DNA of 64,000 bases from Acidovorax temperans (GCF_006716905.1 NZ_VFPV01000001.1:1304001-1368000); one strand, 5' to 3'; shown: positions 29,492 to 39,101, counted from the first letter of the stretch. The notes: generated by a model from the letters alone, not told the origin. Program-made: numbers and translations.

Positions 29492-30220
29492 ATGCTCAAA
29501 CCCATGGCCACGATACTGATCGTCGAAGACGACGCACTGCTGCAAGACGCCCTCACCGGGCAACTCAAGCAACTGAATTACGGCGTTTGCACGGCAACCA
29601 GCGTGGCGCAAGGCATGGCGGTTTTGCAGGACCAGGCCGTGGACGGCATCATTCTGGATCTGGGCCTGCCCGATGCTGACGGACTGGACTTGCTGACCTG
29701 GGCGCGCACCCGCATTGTGGGCTTGCCCGTGCTCATCCTCACCGCCCGTGATGGCATTGACGACCGCGTGCGCGGCCTCAACGCCGGGGCGGACGATTAC
29801 CTCACCAAACCCTTCAACATGCAGGAACTGCAGGCCCGCCTGCAGGCCATGCTGCGGCGCGCGCGCCAGCCGGCCTTCACCCAGGCCACCAGCGCCCAGG
29901 GCGGGCCCAGCACCACCATCGGCAACCTGCAACTCGACCACCAAGGCCGCGTTGCCGCCCTGGATGGCCAGCCCCTGGAGCTGACACAGCGGGAGTGGGA
30001 ACTGCTGGAGTTGCTGGTGAACCGCTGCGGCGAGGTGGTGACGCGCGACGACGTGCTGGCCGCATGGCGCGCCAGCCCCCCCGAGCCTGGCCAGACCGCC
30101 GCCCCGCTCAATTCCAACGCCCTGGAGGTGTACGTACACCGCCTGCGCAAAAAGCTCGATCAGTCCAGCCTCAACATCCGCAACATCCGCGGCCTGGGGT
30201 ACATGCTCGAAAAGCCATGA
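29492..30220 (+). CDS. OmpR-family response regulator, probable control of sugar uptake
   Basis: The 242-residue protein has receiver residues VEDD (11-14) and phosphoacceptor D56 in IILDLGLP, the lysine in LTKPF, and a C-terminal winged helix (TQREWELLELLVNRCGEVVT to RNIRGLGYMLEKP). Start ATG 29492 has AGGGG about 10 bp before; an ATG at 29504 is possible. It is divergent from the sugar-binding protein gene and is followed by its kinase after 81 bp. This arrangement parallels the GltR/GltS system controlling glucose uptake in Pseudomonas, so that role is inferred. Confidence 0.9.
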   Translation: MLKPMATILIVEDDALLQDALTGQLKQLNYGVCTATSVAQGMAVLQDQAVDGIILDLGLPDADGLDLLTWARTRIVGLPVLILTARDGIDDRVRGLNAGADDYLTKPFNMQELQARLQAMLRRARQPAFTQATSAQGGPSTTIGNLQLDHQGRVAALDGQPLELTQREWELLELLVNRCGEVVTRDDVLAAWRASPPEPGQTAAPLNSNALEVYVHRLRKKLDQSSLNIRNIRGLGYMLEKP

Positions 30221-30301
30221 GCCTGTCGCTGTGGCCCTGCAGCCATCGCCAGGGCAGTGGCGTTTTTGTGGCCTGCGCAACTCCCTCCTGAGGCCCATCC
30301 C

Positions 30302-31696
30302 ATGCGCCAGGTTCCCGGTGTTTCTCTCCAGCGCAAGCTGTTGCTATGGCTGCTGCTGCCCCAGCTGGTACTGTGGCTTTCGGGTGGCTTTCTGGCGTGG
30401 CGCATTGCGCTGCAGAACGGCGAAAAAGGCATTGACCAGACGCTGACCCAGTCGGTGCGCGCGCTCGCGCGGCAGATCAAGCCGGTGGGCGATGGGCTGC
30501 TGGTGGACTTTCCCAAAGCCGCACAAGACATCCTGGAGCAAGACCCCGCCGACCGCATCACCTACATGGTGTCGTCCCCGCCCGGCCGCTTTCTGCTGGG
30601 CAACGCGCAGCTGCCTGCGCCGCCCGCACAGCCCATCACGCTGGGCGAGCCGTTGCTGTACCACGCACAGGTGGACAGCCGCACCGTGCGTGTGGCCTTG
30701 CTGGAGGTGGACTACGGCAGCGAGCCTGCCCGCCAGCGCCTGCGGGTGCAGGTGGCGCAGAGCCTGACGGTGCGTGAACGCATCGCGCAGGAGCTGCTCG
30801 AACAGCTGCTGCTGCCCATGGGCCTGATGGGCCTGGTGCTGAGCGCACTGGTGTATGCCGGCGTGCTGCGCGGCCTGCAGCCCCTCAAGCGGCTGGAAGC
30901 GCAGATTGAGCGGGCTGGCAAGCGCAGCCACAACGCAGCAGACCCGCTACCGCCCATTGAACTGACCTCGGCCCCGCAAGAGGTGTATTCCCTCGCCAGC
31001 ACCATCAACCGCTTGCTGGAAGCGGTGGCCCGTGGGCAACAAAAGGAAAAGCGCTTCCTCAACGATGCTGCCCATCAGCTGCGTACGCCGCTGGCAGGCC
31101 TGATTGGCCAGACCGAACTGGCCCTGCACGAAAGCCATGAGCCCCAGGTGCGTGAGCGGCTGCACAAAGTGTTATCGGCCGCCCAGCGCAGTGCCCACCT
31201 GGTGCACCAGCTGCTGCAACTGGCACGGTCCGAAAGCAACGTGCCCATGCTGCCGTTGGACCTGCCGCAACTGGCCTGCGAAGTCGCCCGCGAATGGACC
31301 GCCAAGGCCCTGGCTGCGGGCATTGACCTGGGGTATGAAGGCGAGGAGCAACTCCGCGTGCTGGGCCACCCCCTGCTGCTGCGCGAAGCGCTGAACAACC
31401 TGATTGACAACGCACTGCACTACGCTGGCACCGGCGCCACGGTCACTGTGCGGGTGCACATCACCGCCCCTGGCATGGCTGCGCTGGCAGTGGAAGACGA
31501 TGGCCCCGGGGTGCCCGCAGAGCATCTGGGCGACCTGTTCGCGCGGTTCTGGCGCGGGTCAGACAAGGCCGGCGGTTGCGGCCTGGGCTTGTCCATCGTG
31601 GACGAGATTGCCCTGCGCCATGCTGGGCAAACCTTTGCAGAGTCCATAGCACCCCACGGCTTGCGCGTGGGGATCTCGCTGCCAGCCCTGCCCTAA
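30302..31696 (+). CDS. Sensor histidine kinase (TctE-like, 2CSK_N sensor domain)
   Basis: The 464-residue kinase has a first helix at about residues 11-35 (KLLLWLLLPQLVLWLSGGFL) and a periplasmic domain rich in TctE-like features (ALQNGEKGIDQTLTQSVRAL, VSSPPGRFLLGN). A second helix (LLPMGLMGLVLSALVYAGVL), a HAMP-like linker, H258 in NDAAHQLRTPLAG and ATP boxes NLIDNALHYA, VEDDGPGVP and GCGLGLSIV follow. I chose ATG 30302 (MRQVPGVSLQRK); an earlier in-frame start at 30257 is less likely. It should phosphorylate the adjacent regulator in response to a sugar or acid signal. Confidence 0.9.
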   Translation: MRQVPGVSLQRKLLLWLLLPQLVLWLSGGFLAWRIALQNGEKGIDQTLTQSVRALARQIKPVGDGLLVDFPKAAQDILEQDPADRITYMVSSPPGRFLLGNAQLPAPPAQPITLGEPLLYHAQVDSRTVRVALLEVDYGSEPARQRLRVQVAQSLTVRERIAQELLEQLLLPMGLMGLVLSALVYAGVLRGLQPLKRLEAQIERAGKRSHNAADPLPPIELTSAPQEVYSLASTINRLLEAVARGQQKEKRFLNDAAHQLRTPLAGLIGQTELALHESHEPQVRERLHKVLSAAQRSAHLVHQLLQLARSESNVPMLPLDLPQLACEVAREWTAKALAAGIDLGYEGEEQLRVLGHPLLLREALNNLIDNALHYAGTGATVTVRVHITAPGMAALAVEDDGPGVPAEHLGDLFARFWRGSDKAGGCGLGLSIVDEIALRHAGQTFAESIAPHGLRVGISLPALP

Positions 31697-31726
31697 GAAC
31701 CTGTCAAAGGCTGGCAGAAACCCTGC

Positions 31727-32674
31727 TCAGATGGCCTGAATCAGCTTTTCGAGCTTGACCGCATCCACTGCAAAAGCGCGAATGCCTTCTGCCAGCTTTT
31801 CGGTCGCCATCGCGTCTTCGTTCAAGGCATAACGGACGCCTGGCTCGTCGTAGGTCACGAAGGGCAGATCCATCGCCTTGGCGGCATCGGCGCTCAAAGC
31901 AGGCTGCAGGGGGGCTTCGGTGGCGGCCAGCTGGGCCAGCAGCTCGGGGGCAATGGTCAGCAAATCGCAGCCTGCCAACGCCGTGATCTGGCCTACGTTG
32001 CGGAAGCTCGCGCCCATCACCTCGGTGGCAATGCCAAAGCGCTTGTAGTGGTTGTAGATCTGCGTGACGGACTGCACGCCAGGGTCGTTGGCGCCAGCAC
32101 GGGCGGCCTCGTCCCAGCTCGCGCCTGCCTGCTTCTTGTACCAGTCGTAAATGCGGCCCACAAAGGGCGAGATCAGCTGCACCTTGGCCTGGCCGCAAGC
32201 CACAGCCTGGGCGAACGAGAACAGCAGCGTGAGGTTGGTGTGGATGCCCTTGCGCTCCAGCTGTGCAGCGGCCTGGATGCCTTCCCAGGTGGCGGCGATC
32301 TTGATGAGCACACGGTTGATGTGGATGCCTTCGGCCTGGTACAGCTCAATGATGCGCTCAGCGCGCGTGACGGTGGCGCTGGTGTCAAAGCTCAGGCGGG
32401 CATCCACTTCGGTAGAAACGCGACCCGGCACATGCTGGAGGATTTCGCAGCCAAAACGCACCAGCAGGCGGTCAATCACCTCGTCCATCGCCCGCCCTTG
32501 CCACTTGGCCACGGTGTCCTTGAGCAGGGGGGCGTATTCGGGCTTCTGCACCGCCTTGAGGATCAGCGACGGGTTGGTCGTCGCGTCCTGCGGACGGAAC
32601 TGGGCCAGTTGCAGAAAGTCGCCAGTGTCGGCAACCACGGTGGTGAACTGTTTGAGGGCGTCGAGTTGGTTCAT
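31727..32674 (-). CDS. tal: Transaldolase
   Basis: Tal moves a three-carbon ketol unit between sugar phosphates in the pentose phosphate pathway. The 315-residue protein starts at ATG 32672-32674 ([20 protein letters not shown]). It has the conserved [12 protein letters not shown] segment and the Schiff-base lysine in [20 protein letters not shown] near residue 130, and [19 protein letters not shown] after it. It is divergent from hexR with a HexR-like site between them, which links it to the same regulon. Confidence 0.96.
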   Translation of the reverse strand: MNQLDALKQFTTVVADTGDFLQLAQFRPQDATTNPSLILKAVQKPEYAPLLKDTVAKWQGRAMDEVIDRLLVRFGCEILQHVPGRVSTEVDARLSFDTSATVTRAERIIELYQAEGIHINRVLIKIAATWEGIQAAAQLERKGIHTNLTLLFSFAQAVACGQAKVQLISPFVGRIYDWYKKQAGASWDEAARAGANDPGVQSVTQIYNHYKRFGIATEVMGASFRNVGQITALAGCDLLTIAPELLAQLAATEAPLQPALSADAAKAMDLPFVTYDEPGVRYALNEDAMATEKLAEGIRAFAVDAVKLEKLIQAI

Positions 32675-32794
32675 GGCAATGGTCTCAAAAGTGGACAGCG
32701 AACAGGGCAAGGCATCGCGAATGACCGGGGGCACAGGCGGGCCAGCGCTGATAGCAAGTGTAGACGCGCACCGTTACCGGTAGCCCCCGCTGCA

Positions 32795-32809
32795 TGAAAC
32801 CAAGTTACA
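32795..32809 (+). promoter_or_regulatory. HexR-like operator between tal and hexR
   Basis: TGAAACCAAGTTACA reads TGTAACTTGGTTTCA on the minus strand, 13 of 15 to TGTAACTTGATTACA. It lies 37 bp before the hexR start and 121 bp before tal, suggesting autoregulation and control of tal. Confidence 0.6.
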
Positions 32810-32845
32810 TTGCAGTTACCTCGTTTCGTTTTCTGTGGATCTCCC

Positions 32846-33691
32846 ATGCTTGAACGCATCACTGCATCCTTGAGTTCCCTGGCCCCGGCAGAGCAGCGCG
32901 TGGCCAAGCTGGTGCTGACCGACCCCCGCGCCTTTGCCCGCCTGCCTGTGCGCGAGCTAGCCGAGCGCGCCCATGTGAGCAAGCCCACCGTGGTGCGCTT
33001 TTGCCGCAGCATGGGCTACGACGGGCTGGCCGACTTCAAGCTCAAGCTGGCTGGCAGCGTGAGCGAGGGCGTGCCCTTCATCCACCGCAGTGTGGACGTG
33101 GACGACAAGACGGGTGATGTGCTGGTGAAGGTGGTGGACAACGCCGTGGCGGCCTTCCTGCAATACCGCAACGCGGCCAGCACCGTGGCGCTGGAGCGTG
33201 CGGCGCAGGCCATCTCTGACACCTGGAAGAAGGGCAAGCGCATCGAGTTCTACGGCGTGGGCAACTCGGGCATCGTGGCGCAGGATGCGCAGCACAAGTT
33301 CTTCCGCCTGGGCGTCACCTCTATTTCGAGCAGCGACGGTCACATGCAGGTGATGAGCGCCACGCTGCTGGGGCCGGGCGACTGCGCCGTGATCATCTCC
33401 AACTCGGGCCGCACGCGCGACCTGATGGACGCCGCCGACATTGCCCGCAAGAACGGCGCCGTCACCATTGCCATCACCGCCAGCGGTTCACCGCTGGCCA
33501 GCACCTGCAACATCCACCTGGCCGCCGACCACCCCGAGGGGTACGACCGTTACAGCCCCATGGTGTCGCGCCTGATGCACCTGCTCATCATTGACGTGCT
33601 GGCCACCTGCGTGGCGCTGCGCATCGGCAGCTCGCTGCAACCCATCCTGCAGCAGATGAAAGAAAACCTGCGGGCCAAGCGCTACGCGTAA
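32846..33691 (+). CDS. hexR: HexR-family transcriptional regulator (RpiR type: HTH plus SIS domain)
   Basis: The 281-residue regulator has an N-terminal RpiR-type helix-turn-helix (LERITASLSSLAPAEQRVAK to HVSKPTVVRFCRSMGYDGLA, residues 2-60) and a C-terminal SIS sugar-phosphate domain (RIEFYGVGNSGIVAQDAQHK, VIISNSGRTRDLMDAADIAR). HexR represses glucose genes and is released by KDPG. The context is strong: similar palindromes lie at hexR/tal, pgi/zwf and edd/lactonase. Start ATG 32846; an earlier in-frame start is less likely because the protein family begins near MLERI. Confidence 0.93.
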   Translation: MLERITASLSSLAPAEQRVAKLVLTDPRAFARLPVRELAERAHVSKPTVVRFCRSMGYDGLADFKLKLAGSVSEGVPFIHRSVDVDDKTGDVLVKVVDNAVAAFLQYRNAASTVALERAAQAISDTWKKGKRIEFYGVGNSGIVAQDAQHKFFRLGVTSISSSDGHMQVMSATLLGPGDCAVIISNSGRTRDLMDAADIARKNGAVTIAITASGSPLASTCNIHLAADHPEGYDRYSPMVSRLMHLLIIDVLATCVALRIGSSLQPILQQMKENLRAKRYA

Positions 33692-33743
33692 GCGCCCGTT
33701 CCCCAAACCGGCTCAAAGGCCAGGCCCCAGGCCCGGCACCAGA

Positions 33744-34727
33744 TCAATCCAGCGTGACGCCCGCGTCGCGGATCACCTTGCCCCACTTGGTCGTCTCGGC
33801 TGCCAGGAAGGCGTCACAGGCCTCGGGCGTGGTGCCTTCGCCGAAGGTGCCCATGGCTTCGAGCTTCGCCTTGGTTTCTTCGCTCTGGATGATGGCGTTC
33901 ACCGCGTCGGACATGCGTTTGACGATGTCGCGCGGCGTGCCTGCCGGAGCAATCATGCTGGCCCAGGTGCTGCCCACCATGCCGGGGATGCCTTGCTCGA
34001 TGAAGGTGGGCACATCGGGCAGCATGGGCAGGCGTTTTTCGCTGGCCACGCCAATCAGCGTGATGCGACCTGCCTTGGCAGGCTGGATGAGGTTGGGAGG
34101 TGGATCGAGAAACAACGGCACCTGGCCGCCCAGCAGATCAGTGAGCGCCGGTGCCGCGCCACGGTAGGGAATGTGCACCATGAACGTCTGCGTGAGCGAC
34201 TTGAGCAGCTCGCTCGTCAGGTGCGCGGCCGAGCCGGTGCCTGATGAAGCAAAGCTCACCTTGCCCGGGTTGGCCTTGGCGTAAGCCACCAGTTCCTTCA
34301 CCGTTTTAAACGGCGCATTGGGCGCCACGGCAGCCACCAGGGGCGATACGCCCATGAGCGACACGCCCACCAGATCCTTGCGCGGGTTGTAGGGCAGCTT
34401 GGGGTACAGCGTGGTGTTGGCGGTGAAGGCCGGAATCACCACCCCAAAGGTGTGCCCGTCGGGCGCGGCCTTGGCCACGGCTTCCACACCGATGATGCTG
34501 TTGGCACCGGGCTTGTTGTCGATCACCACGGGCTGGCCCAACTGCTTTTGCAGGCCCACGGTCAGCAGGCGCGCCATCTGGTCGGTGAAGCCACCGGCGG
34601 TGTACGGCACCACGATGCGAATGGGGCGGCTGGGCCAGCCGGACTGCGCCAGTGCGGGCAGCGCGGCCGTGGCCAGCGCAGCGCCTGTGGCCTGCACGAT
34701 GCGGCGGCGGGAAAGGGATGCGTTCAT
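33744..34727 (-). CDS. Bug-family (TctC-like) tripartite tricarboxylate transporter binding protein, orphan copy 1
   Basis: The 327-residue periplasmic protein has a signal peptide (MNASLSRRRIVQATGAALAT, with a Tat-like SRRRIV, cleaved near LAQS). Mature sequence WPSRPIRIVVPYTAGGFTDQ is the classic Bug N-terminus, and IPYRGAAPALTDLLGGQVPL is a second signature. Bug proteins bind carboxylic acids between two lobes. No tctA or tctB membrane gene is seen in the window. It lies downstream of etfBA, past a dispersed repeat, at the end of the acyl-CoA cluster. Confidence 0.88.
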   Translation of the reverse strand: MNASLSRRRIVQATGAALATAALPALAQSGWPSRPIRIVVPYTAGGFTDQMARLLTVGLQKQLGQPVVIDNKPGANSIIGVEAVAKAAPDGHTFGVVIPAFTANTTLYPKLPYNPRKDLVGVSLMGVSPLVAAVAPNAPFKTVKELVAYAKANPGKVSFASSGTGSAAHLTSELLKSLTQTFMVHIPYRGAAPALTDLLGGQVPLFLDPPPNLIQPAKAGRITLIGVASEKRLPMLPDVPTFIEQGIPGMVGSTWASMIAPAGTPRDIVKRMSDAVNAIIQSEETKAKLEAMGTFGEGTTPEACDAFLAAETTKWGKVIRDAGVTLD

Positions 34728-34755
34728 GGTGTTGTCTCCTGTATCGTTTTTCAAG

Positions 34756-34812
34756 TAAAAATAGCTGCTAACGCTTTATGGATAAGCGCTAGCAGCTATG
34801 TTTTTAGTAGCA
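34756..34812 (+). repeat. Interspersed Comamonadaceae-type intergenic repeat (copy 3)
   Basis: AAAAATAGCTGCTAACGCTT and AAGCGCTAGCAGCTATGTTT form a long inverted repeat around a short loop. It lies between etfA and the Bug gene and is the best preserved copy here. Confidence 0.85.
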
Positions 34813-34856
34813 ATCAGCCTTGCACATGCGGGCCGATGGTGGAAGGCCTGGGCAAG

Positions 34857-35789
34857 TCAGAGGGCCTTGATCAATTCAGGCACAGCCGTGAACAAGTCCG
34901 CCTCCAGCCCATAGTCGGCCACGCTGAAGATCGGTGCCTCTGGATCCTTGTTGATCGCCACGATCACCTTGGAATCCTTCATACCGGCCAAGTGCTGGAT
35001 CGCACCCGAGATACCAGCAGCGATGTACAGCTGCGGCGCCACGATCTTGCCGGTCTGGCCCACTTGCAAATCGTTGGGGGCGTAGCCCGCATCCACCGCT
35101 GCGCGGCTGGCGCCAATGGCTGCGCCCAGCTTGTCGGCCAGTGGGGTGATGACTTCGTTGAACTTCTCGGCGCTGCCCAAAGCCCGGCCACCGGAGACGA
35201 TGATCTTGGCGGCGGTGAGCTCGGGCCGGTCGCTCTTGGCGATTTCGCTGCCGATGAAGCTGCTCTTGCCGTTGTCGGCTGTGGCGGCTGCGGTTTCGAC
35301 GGCGGCAGAGCCACCGGTGGCGGCTGCGGCGTCAAAGCCGGTGGTGCGCACGGTGATGACTTTGACGCTATCTGCGCTTTGCACCGTAGCGATGGCGTTG
35401 CCGGCGTAGATGGGGCGCTCGAAGGTGTCTGCGCTCACAACCTTGGTGATGTCGCTGATCTGGGCGACGTCGAGCTTGGCGGCCACGCGGGGGGCGACGT
35501 TCTTGCCGCCAGCGGTGGCGGGGAAGAGGATGTGGCTGTAGTGGGATGCGATGGCCAGGACCTGTGCGGCGACGTTTTCTGCGAGGCCGTGGGCCAGGCC
35601 TGCTGCGTCGGCGTGGATGACTTTGGCGACACCGGCGATCTGGGCTGCGGCTTGTGCGGCTGCTGCGGCGTTGTGGCCGGCGACGAGCACGTGCACATCG
35701 CCGCCGCAAGCAACAGCGGCGGTGACGGTGTTCAGGGTTGCGCCTTTGATGGAGGCGTTGTCGTGTTCAGCAATAACGAGAGTTGTCAT
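34857..35789 (-). CDS. etfA: Electron transfer flavoprotein alpha subunit
   Basis: The 310-residue subunit shows the C-terminal FAD-binding region ([78 protein letters not shown]). The N-terminal half starts [20 protein letters not shown]. EtfAB takes electrons from acyl-CoA dehydrogenases and passes them to ETF:ubiquinone oxidoreductase. It is 12 bp after etfB. Two acyl-CoA dehydrogenases in the same cluster are its natural partners. Confidence 0.96.
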   Translation of the reverse strand: MTTLVIAEHDNASIKGATLNTVTAAVACGGDVHVLVAGHNAAAAAQAAAQIAGVAKVIHADAAGLAHGLAENVAAQVLAIASHYSHILFPATAGGKNVAPRVAAKLDVAQISDITKVVSADTFERPIYAGNAIATVQSADSVKVITVRTTGFDAAAATGGSAAVETAAATADNGKSSFIGSEIAKSDRPELTAAKIIVSGGRALGSAEKFNEVITPLADKLGAAIGASRAAVDAGYAPNDLQVGQTGKIVAPQLYIAAGISGAIQHLAGMKDSKVIVAINKDPEAPIFSVADYGLEADLFTAVPELIKAL

Positions 35790-35801
35790 TTCTTGTTCTC
35801 C

Positions 35802-36551
35802 TTAGATGACTTTTGCTTCGTTCTTGAGTTTCTCGACCAAAGCAGCCACGTCGGCCACCTTCACACCCGCGCCGCGCTTGGCAGGTTCAGTCACTTTGAG
35901 GGTCTTGAGGCGGGGTGCCACGTCCACGCTGAGGTCTTCTGGCTTGACGGTGTCCAGCTGCTTTTTCTTGGCCTTCATGATGTTGGGCAAGGTGACGTAG
36001 CGGGGTTCGTTCAGGCGCAGGTCGGTGGTGATGACTGCGGGGAGAGTCAGGGCCAGGGTTTCGAGGCCGCCGTCCACTTCACGGGTCACGCTGACTTTGT
36101 CAGCAGCCAGTTCCACCTTGCTGGCGAAGGTGGCCTGGGGCAGGTCTGCCAAGGCGGCGAGCATCTGGCCGGTCTGGTTGGCGTCGTCGTCGATGGCTTG
36201 TTTGCCCAGGATGATGAGCTGGGGCTGTTCTTTGTCGACCAGGGCTTTGAGGAGCTTGGCCACGGCCAGGGGCTGCAGTTCGGCATCGGTTTCCACCAGG
36301 ATGGCGCGGTCAGCGCCGATGGCCATGGCGGTGCGCAGGGTTTCCTGGCATTGGGCCACGCCGCACGAGACTGCGATGACTTCGGTCACCAGGCCTTTTT
36401 CTTTCAGGCGCACGGCCTCTTCAACGGCGATTTCGTCAAAGGGGTTCATGCTCATCTTCACGTTGGCGATGTCCACACCGCGCAAGTCCGACTTCACGCG
36501 GACCTTCACGTTGTAGTCCACCACGCGCTTGACGGGTACGAGAACTTTCAT
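35802..36551 (-). CDS. etfB: Electron transfer flavoprotein beta subunit
   Basis: The 249-residue subunit begins [20 protein letters not shown] at ATG 36549-36551 and carries the AMP-binding and signature segments [38 protein letters not shown] and [19 protein letters not shown], typical of EtfB. It forms a heterodimer with EtfA in the cytosol. It is first of the etfBA pair; the Bug gene lies 162 bp upstream on the same strand. Confidence 0.96.
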   Translation of the reverse strand: MKVLVPVKRVVDYNVKVRVKSDLRGVDIANVKMSMNPFDEIAVEEAVRLKEKGLVTEVIAVSCGVAQCQETLRTAMAIGADRAILVETDAELQPLAVAKLLKALVDKEQPQLIILGKQAIDDDANQTGQMLAALADLPQATFASKVELAADKVSVTREVDGGLETLALTLPAVITTDLRLNEPRYVTLPNIMKAKKKQLDTVKPEDLSVDVAPRLKTLKVTEPAKRGAGVKVADVAALVEKLKNEAKVI

Positions 36552-36713
36552 GGGAACGTCTTTCCTTGGTTTTTGTTGTGGGTGTGCGGGTGGCACATTG
36601 AGAGCGGCTGACAAAACTCAGCGAAGCGGCCCTGGCTAGGCGTTCCGCCGCAGACAGTACAAACAGTACGACAAGGCGGAACAACGACGCCAGGGGAGTT
36701 TTGGGAGCTGCTC

Positions 36714-37727
36714 TTACTCGTTCGAGATGCCCTTGTCGCGGATCACAGCGCCCCACTTGGCGTAGTCGCTCTTGATGCGCTGGGCCATCTGTTCAGGCGA
36801 CTGGAAGGCGGCGATGGCACCGGCGGTGAGCAGCTTGTCCTGGATTTCCTTGTCGGCCAGGATCTGCTTGACCTCGCCCGCGATGCGGTCCACCACGGCC
36901 TTGGGCGTGCCGGGTGGCGCCATCAGGCCGCCCCACGACACGGCTTCGTAGCCCTTGAAGCCCTGCTCGGCAATGGTCTTCACATCGGGCAGCATGGCCA
37001 CGCGCTGGGGCGAACCCACGGCAATGGCGCGCAGCTTGCCTGCCTGAATGTGGGGCAGCGCAGCCACCAGGTCGGCATACATCAGCGGCACCTGGCCACC
37101 GATGGTGTCGGTGATGGCGGGCACGCCGCCCTTGTAGGGCACGTGCTGCATTTCAAAGCCACCCATCTGCTTGAGCAGTTCCATGCTCAGGTGGCCAAAG
37201 CTGCCTGCGCCCGAGCTGGTGTAGTTGAGCTGGCCAGGCCGCGCCTTGGCGTGGGTGATGAGCTTTTGCACATCGGTCACCGAAGGCATCTGCGCGGGGT
37301 TGACGACCACCACGATGGGCAGGTCGTACACCGTGGCCACGGGCGTGAAATCCTTCGTCGTGTCGTAGCCTGCCTTTTTGTACAGGTGCGGCGCCAGCAG
37401 CGTGGGCGTGGCGAGCATCATCAGCGTGTAGCCATCGGCCGGGCTCTTGGCCACCTGGGCCGCCGCGATGGAACCCGAAGCCCCTGCGCGGTTTTCCACC
37501 ACCACCGGCTGGCCCAGCCGCTCGGACAGGCGCTGACCGACGATGCGCGAGGCCGTGTCGGTGGGGCCACCCGCCGGGAACGGCACCACCAGCTTGATCA
37601 TCTTGTTGGGCCAGGCCTGGGCATGCGCCGGGGCCGTGCCCAGCAGACCGATGGCCGAGACTGCTGCAGTTGCGGCGAGCACCGCGCGGCGCGAAAAGGT
37701 GGCGGGGAAAAGGGATGGTTTGTTCAT
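36714..37727 (-). CDS. Bug-family tripartite tricarboxylate transporter binding protein, orphan copy 2
   Basis: The 337-residue exported protein starts at ATG 37725-37727 with a signal peptide (RRAVLAATAAVSAIGLLGTA, cleaved after AHA). AWPNKMIKLVVPFPAGGPTD and VPYKGGVPAITDTIGGQVPL are the Bug-family signatures. The binding pocket should hold a carboxylate. It differs clearly from the two neighbouring Bug proteins, so each may bind a different acid. The 343-bp region upstream holds only two dispersed repeats, so it may be separated from the next Bug gene in transcription. Confidence 0.88.
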   Translation of the reverse strand: MNKPSLFPATFSRRAVLAATAAVSAIGLLGTAPAHAQAWPNKMIKLVVPFPAGGPTDTASRIVGQRLSERLGQPVVVENRAGASGSIAAAQVAKSPADGYTLMMLATPTLLAPHLYKKAGYDTTKDFTPVATVYDLPIVVVVNPAQMPSVTDVQKLITHAKARPGQLNYTSSGAGSFGHLSMELLKQMGGFEMQHVPYKGGVPAITDTIGGQVPLMYADLVAALPHIQAGKLRAIAVGSPQRVAMLPDVKTIAEQGFKGYEAVSWGGLMAPPGTPKAVVDRIAGEVKQILADKEIQDKLLTAGAIAAFQSPEQMAQRIKSDYAKWGAVIRDKGISNE

Positions 37728-37794
37728 GGCGAAAACGTCTTGTCTTTCAGTGGTCTTTAGCGCTGCGTAGGCCCACGCCGTCCGAAACTGGCGC

Positions 37795-37907
37795 GGCCGA
37801 AGCGGGAGCAGCCGCGCAAGGGCCGCCCCGCCGCGCTGGCTGCGTCCCCTGCCCGCAACGCGCAGCGTTGCGAGAGCGGGGGAAGCCGCGCAGCGGCTCA
37901 GGGGGTT
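37795..37907 (+). repeat. Dispersed GC-rich repeat with CCCCT...CAGGGGG structure, copy 2
   Basis: From GCCGAAGCGGGAGCAGCCGC through GTCCCCTGCCCGCAACGCGC to GCGCAGCGGCTCAGGGGG. The inner part AACGCGCAGCGTT is palindromic. It resembles the block at 15500-15587 and lies directly before another, longer palindrome. Confidence 0.65.
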
Positions 37908-37909
37908 AA

Positions 37910-38070
37910 GGCAACGCTGAACAAGTCCTCCCGAGCGGCGCATCCCTGGCTCAGGACGGTCTGCGGCGTTGCAAATACTCGCCATAGCAATGGCTATGGC
38001 TGCGTTTTGCGCCTTGCAGCCCATCCCGATCCAGGGCCCGCCGCATCGCGAGGACTTATTCAACGTCGCC
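37910..38070 (+). repeat. Long (161-bp) imperfect palindrome, MITE-like or REP-like
   Basis: The outer arms GGCAACGCTGAACAAGTCCT (37910-) and AGGACTTATTCAACGTCGCC (-38070) are inverse with two mismatches, and the centre GCCATAGC-AATG-GCTATGGC (37981-38000) is a perfect 8-bp hairpin. It ends exactly at the stop codon of the next Bug gene (38071). It has no coding capacity. The form suggests a small non-autonomous mobile or structured RNA element. Confidence 0.75.
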
Positions 38071-39078
38071 TCAATCAAGCTTTGCGCCAGAGACCTTCAC
38101 CACCCGCTCCCACACAGGCGCATCTTTCTTGAACTGGGCGTTGAACTGCTCGGGGCTGCTACCCACCGGGATGAAGCCCATCTGCTGGATGCGCTCGCGC
38201 ACTTCGGGCATGGCGATCACGGCCTGCAGCTCGGTGCCCAGGCGGGCCACCACTTCAGGAGGCGTCTTGGCAGGGGCGCTCATGCCAAGCCAGCCGGTCA
38301 CCTGGAACACCTCATCCTTGATGCCCTGTTCGGACATGGTGGCAATCTTGGGCAGCGCGTCCATGCGCTGCGTGCCGGTTACAGCCAAGGTCTTGAGTCG
38401 GCCTGACTCGATATAGGGCCGAGCCGACTGCAGGCTGGCAAACGCCATCTGGAGCTGACCGCCCACCAGGTCTTGCAGCATGGGCGCCTCGCCCTTGTAG
38501 GGCACATGGTTCATGTCGGCCTTGAGCTTGTCCGACAGCCACGCGCCCGCCAGATGGGCATACGAGCCCGCGCCCCACGAGCCGTAGGCGACCTTGCCCT
38601 TGTTGCGGTCGATGTACGCCATCAGCTCCTGCGCGTTGGACACCGGCAGTTGCGGGGGCACCAGCAGCACCACCGGCGCCAGGGCAATCTGCGTGATGAG
38701 GGCCTGGTCTTTTTGCGGCTGGTAGGGAAGGCGCTCGTACAGGAACTGGTTGATGAGCATGGTGGTGCCCAAAGACACCAGCAGCGTGTAGCCATCGGCT
38801 GGCGACTTGAGGGCGTGGTCGGTGCCGCTCACGCCGCCAGCGCCACCCCGGTTGTCCACCAACACGGGCTGGCCCAGGCGGGCCGAGAGCTTTTCGCCCA
38901 GGGTGCGGGCCGTGATGTCGGTCGCGCCGCCCGCCTGGTAGGGCACCACCAGCCGGATGGGTTTGCTGGGCCAGGCGTCTTTGCCCGCCTGGGCCAGGGC
39001 AGAACCCAGCAGGCCCGTGCTGCCCAAAGCGGCCAGGCCTTGCAATACGCTACGGCGGTGGATGTTCGATGTACGCAT
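38071..39078 (-). CDS. Bug-family tripartite tricarboxylate transporter binding protein, orphan copy 3
   Basis: The 335-residue exported protein begins MRTSNIHRRSVLQGLAALGS with a Tat-like HRRSVLQ signal and cleavage near LAQA. DAWPSKPIRLVVPYQAGGAT and VPYKGEAPMLQDLVGGQLQM are Bug signatures. It follows the CoA-transferase gene by 80 bp, with a dispersed repeat in between, so it is probably part of the acyl-CoA operon. In Rhodopseudomonas palustris an orphan protein of this family (AdpC) binds adipate; a dicarboxylate ligand is plausible here. Confidence 0.88.
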   Translation of the reverse strand: MRTSNIHRRSVLQGLAALGSTGLLGSALAQAGKDAWPSKPIRLVVPYQAGGATDITARTLGEKLSARLGQPVLVDNRGGAGGVSGTDHALKSPADGYTLLVSLGTTMLINQFLYERLPYQPQKDQALITQIALAPVVLLVPPQLPVSNAQELMAYIDRNKGKVAYGSWGAGSYAHLAGAWLSDKLKADMNHVPYKGEAPMLQDLVGGQLQMAFASLQSARPYIESGRLKTLAVTGTQRMDALPKIATMSEQGIKDEVFQVTGWLGMSAPAKTPPEVVARLGTELQAVIAMPEVRERIQQMGFIPVGSSPEQFNAQFKKDAPVWERVVKVSGAKLD

Positions 39079-39101
39079 GTTTTGTCTCCTTGGGTTGTAG
39101 T

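Noticed and set aside
30221..30301. Small protein gene between the response regulator and the TctE-like kinase
   Set aside because: Short open frames overlap the kinase start in other frames and have no independent ribosome-binding site.
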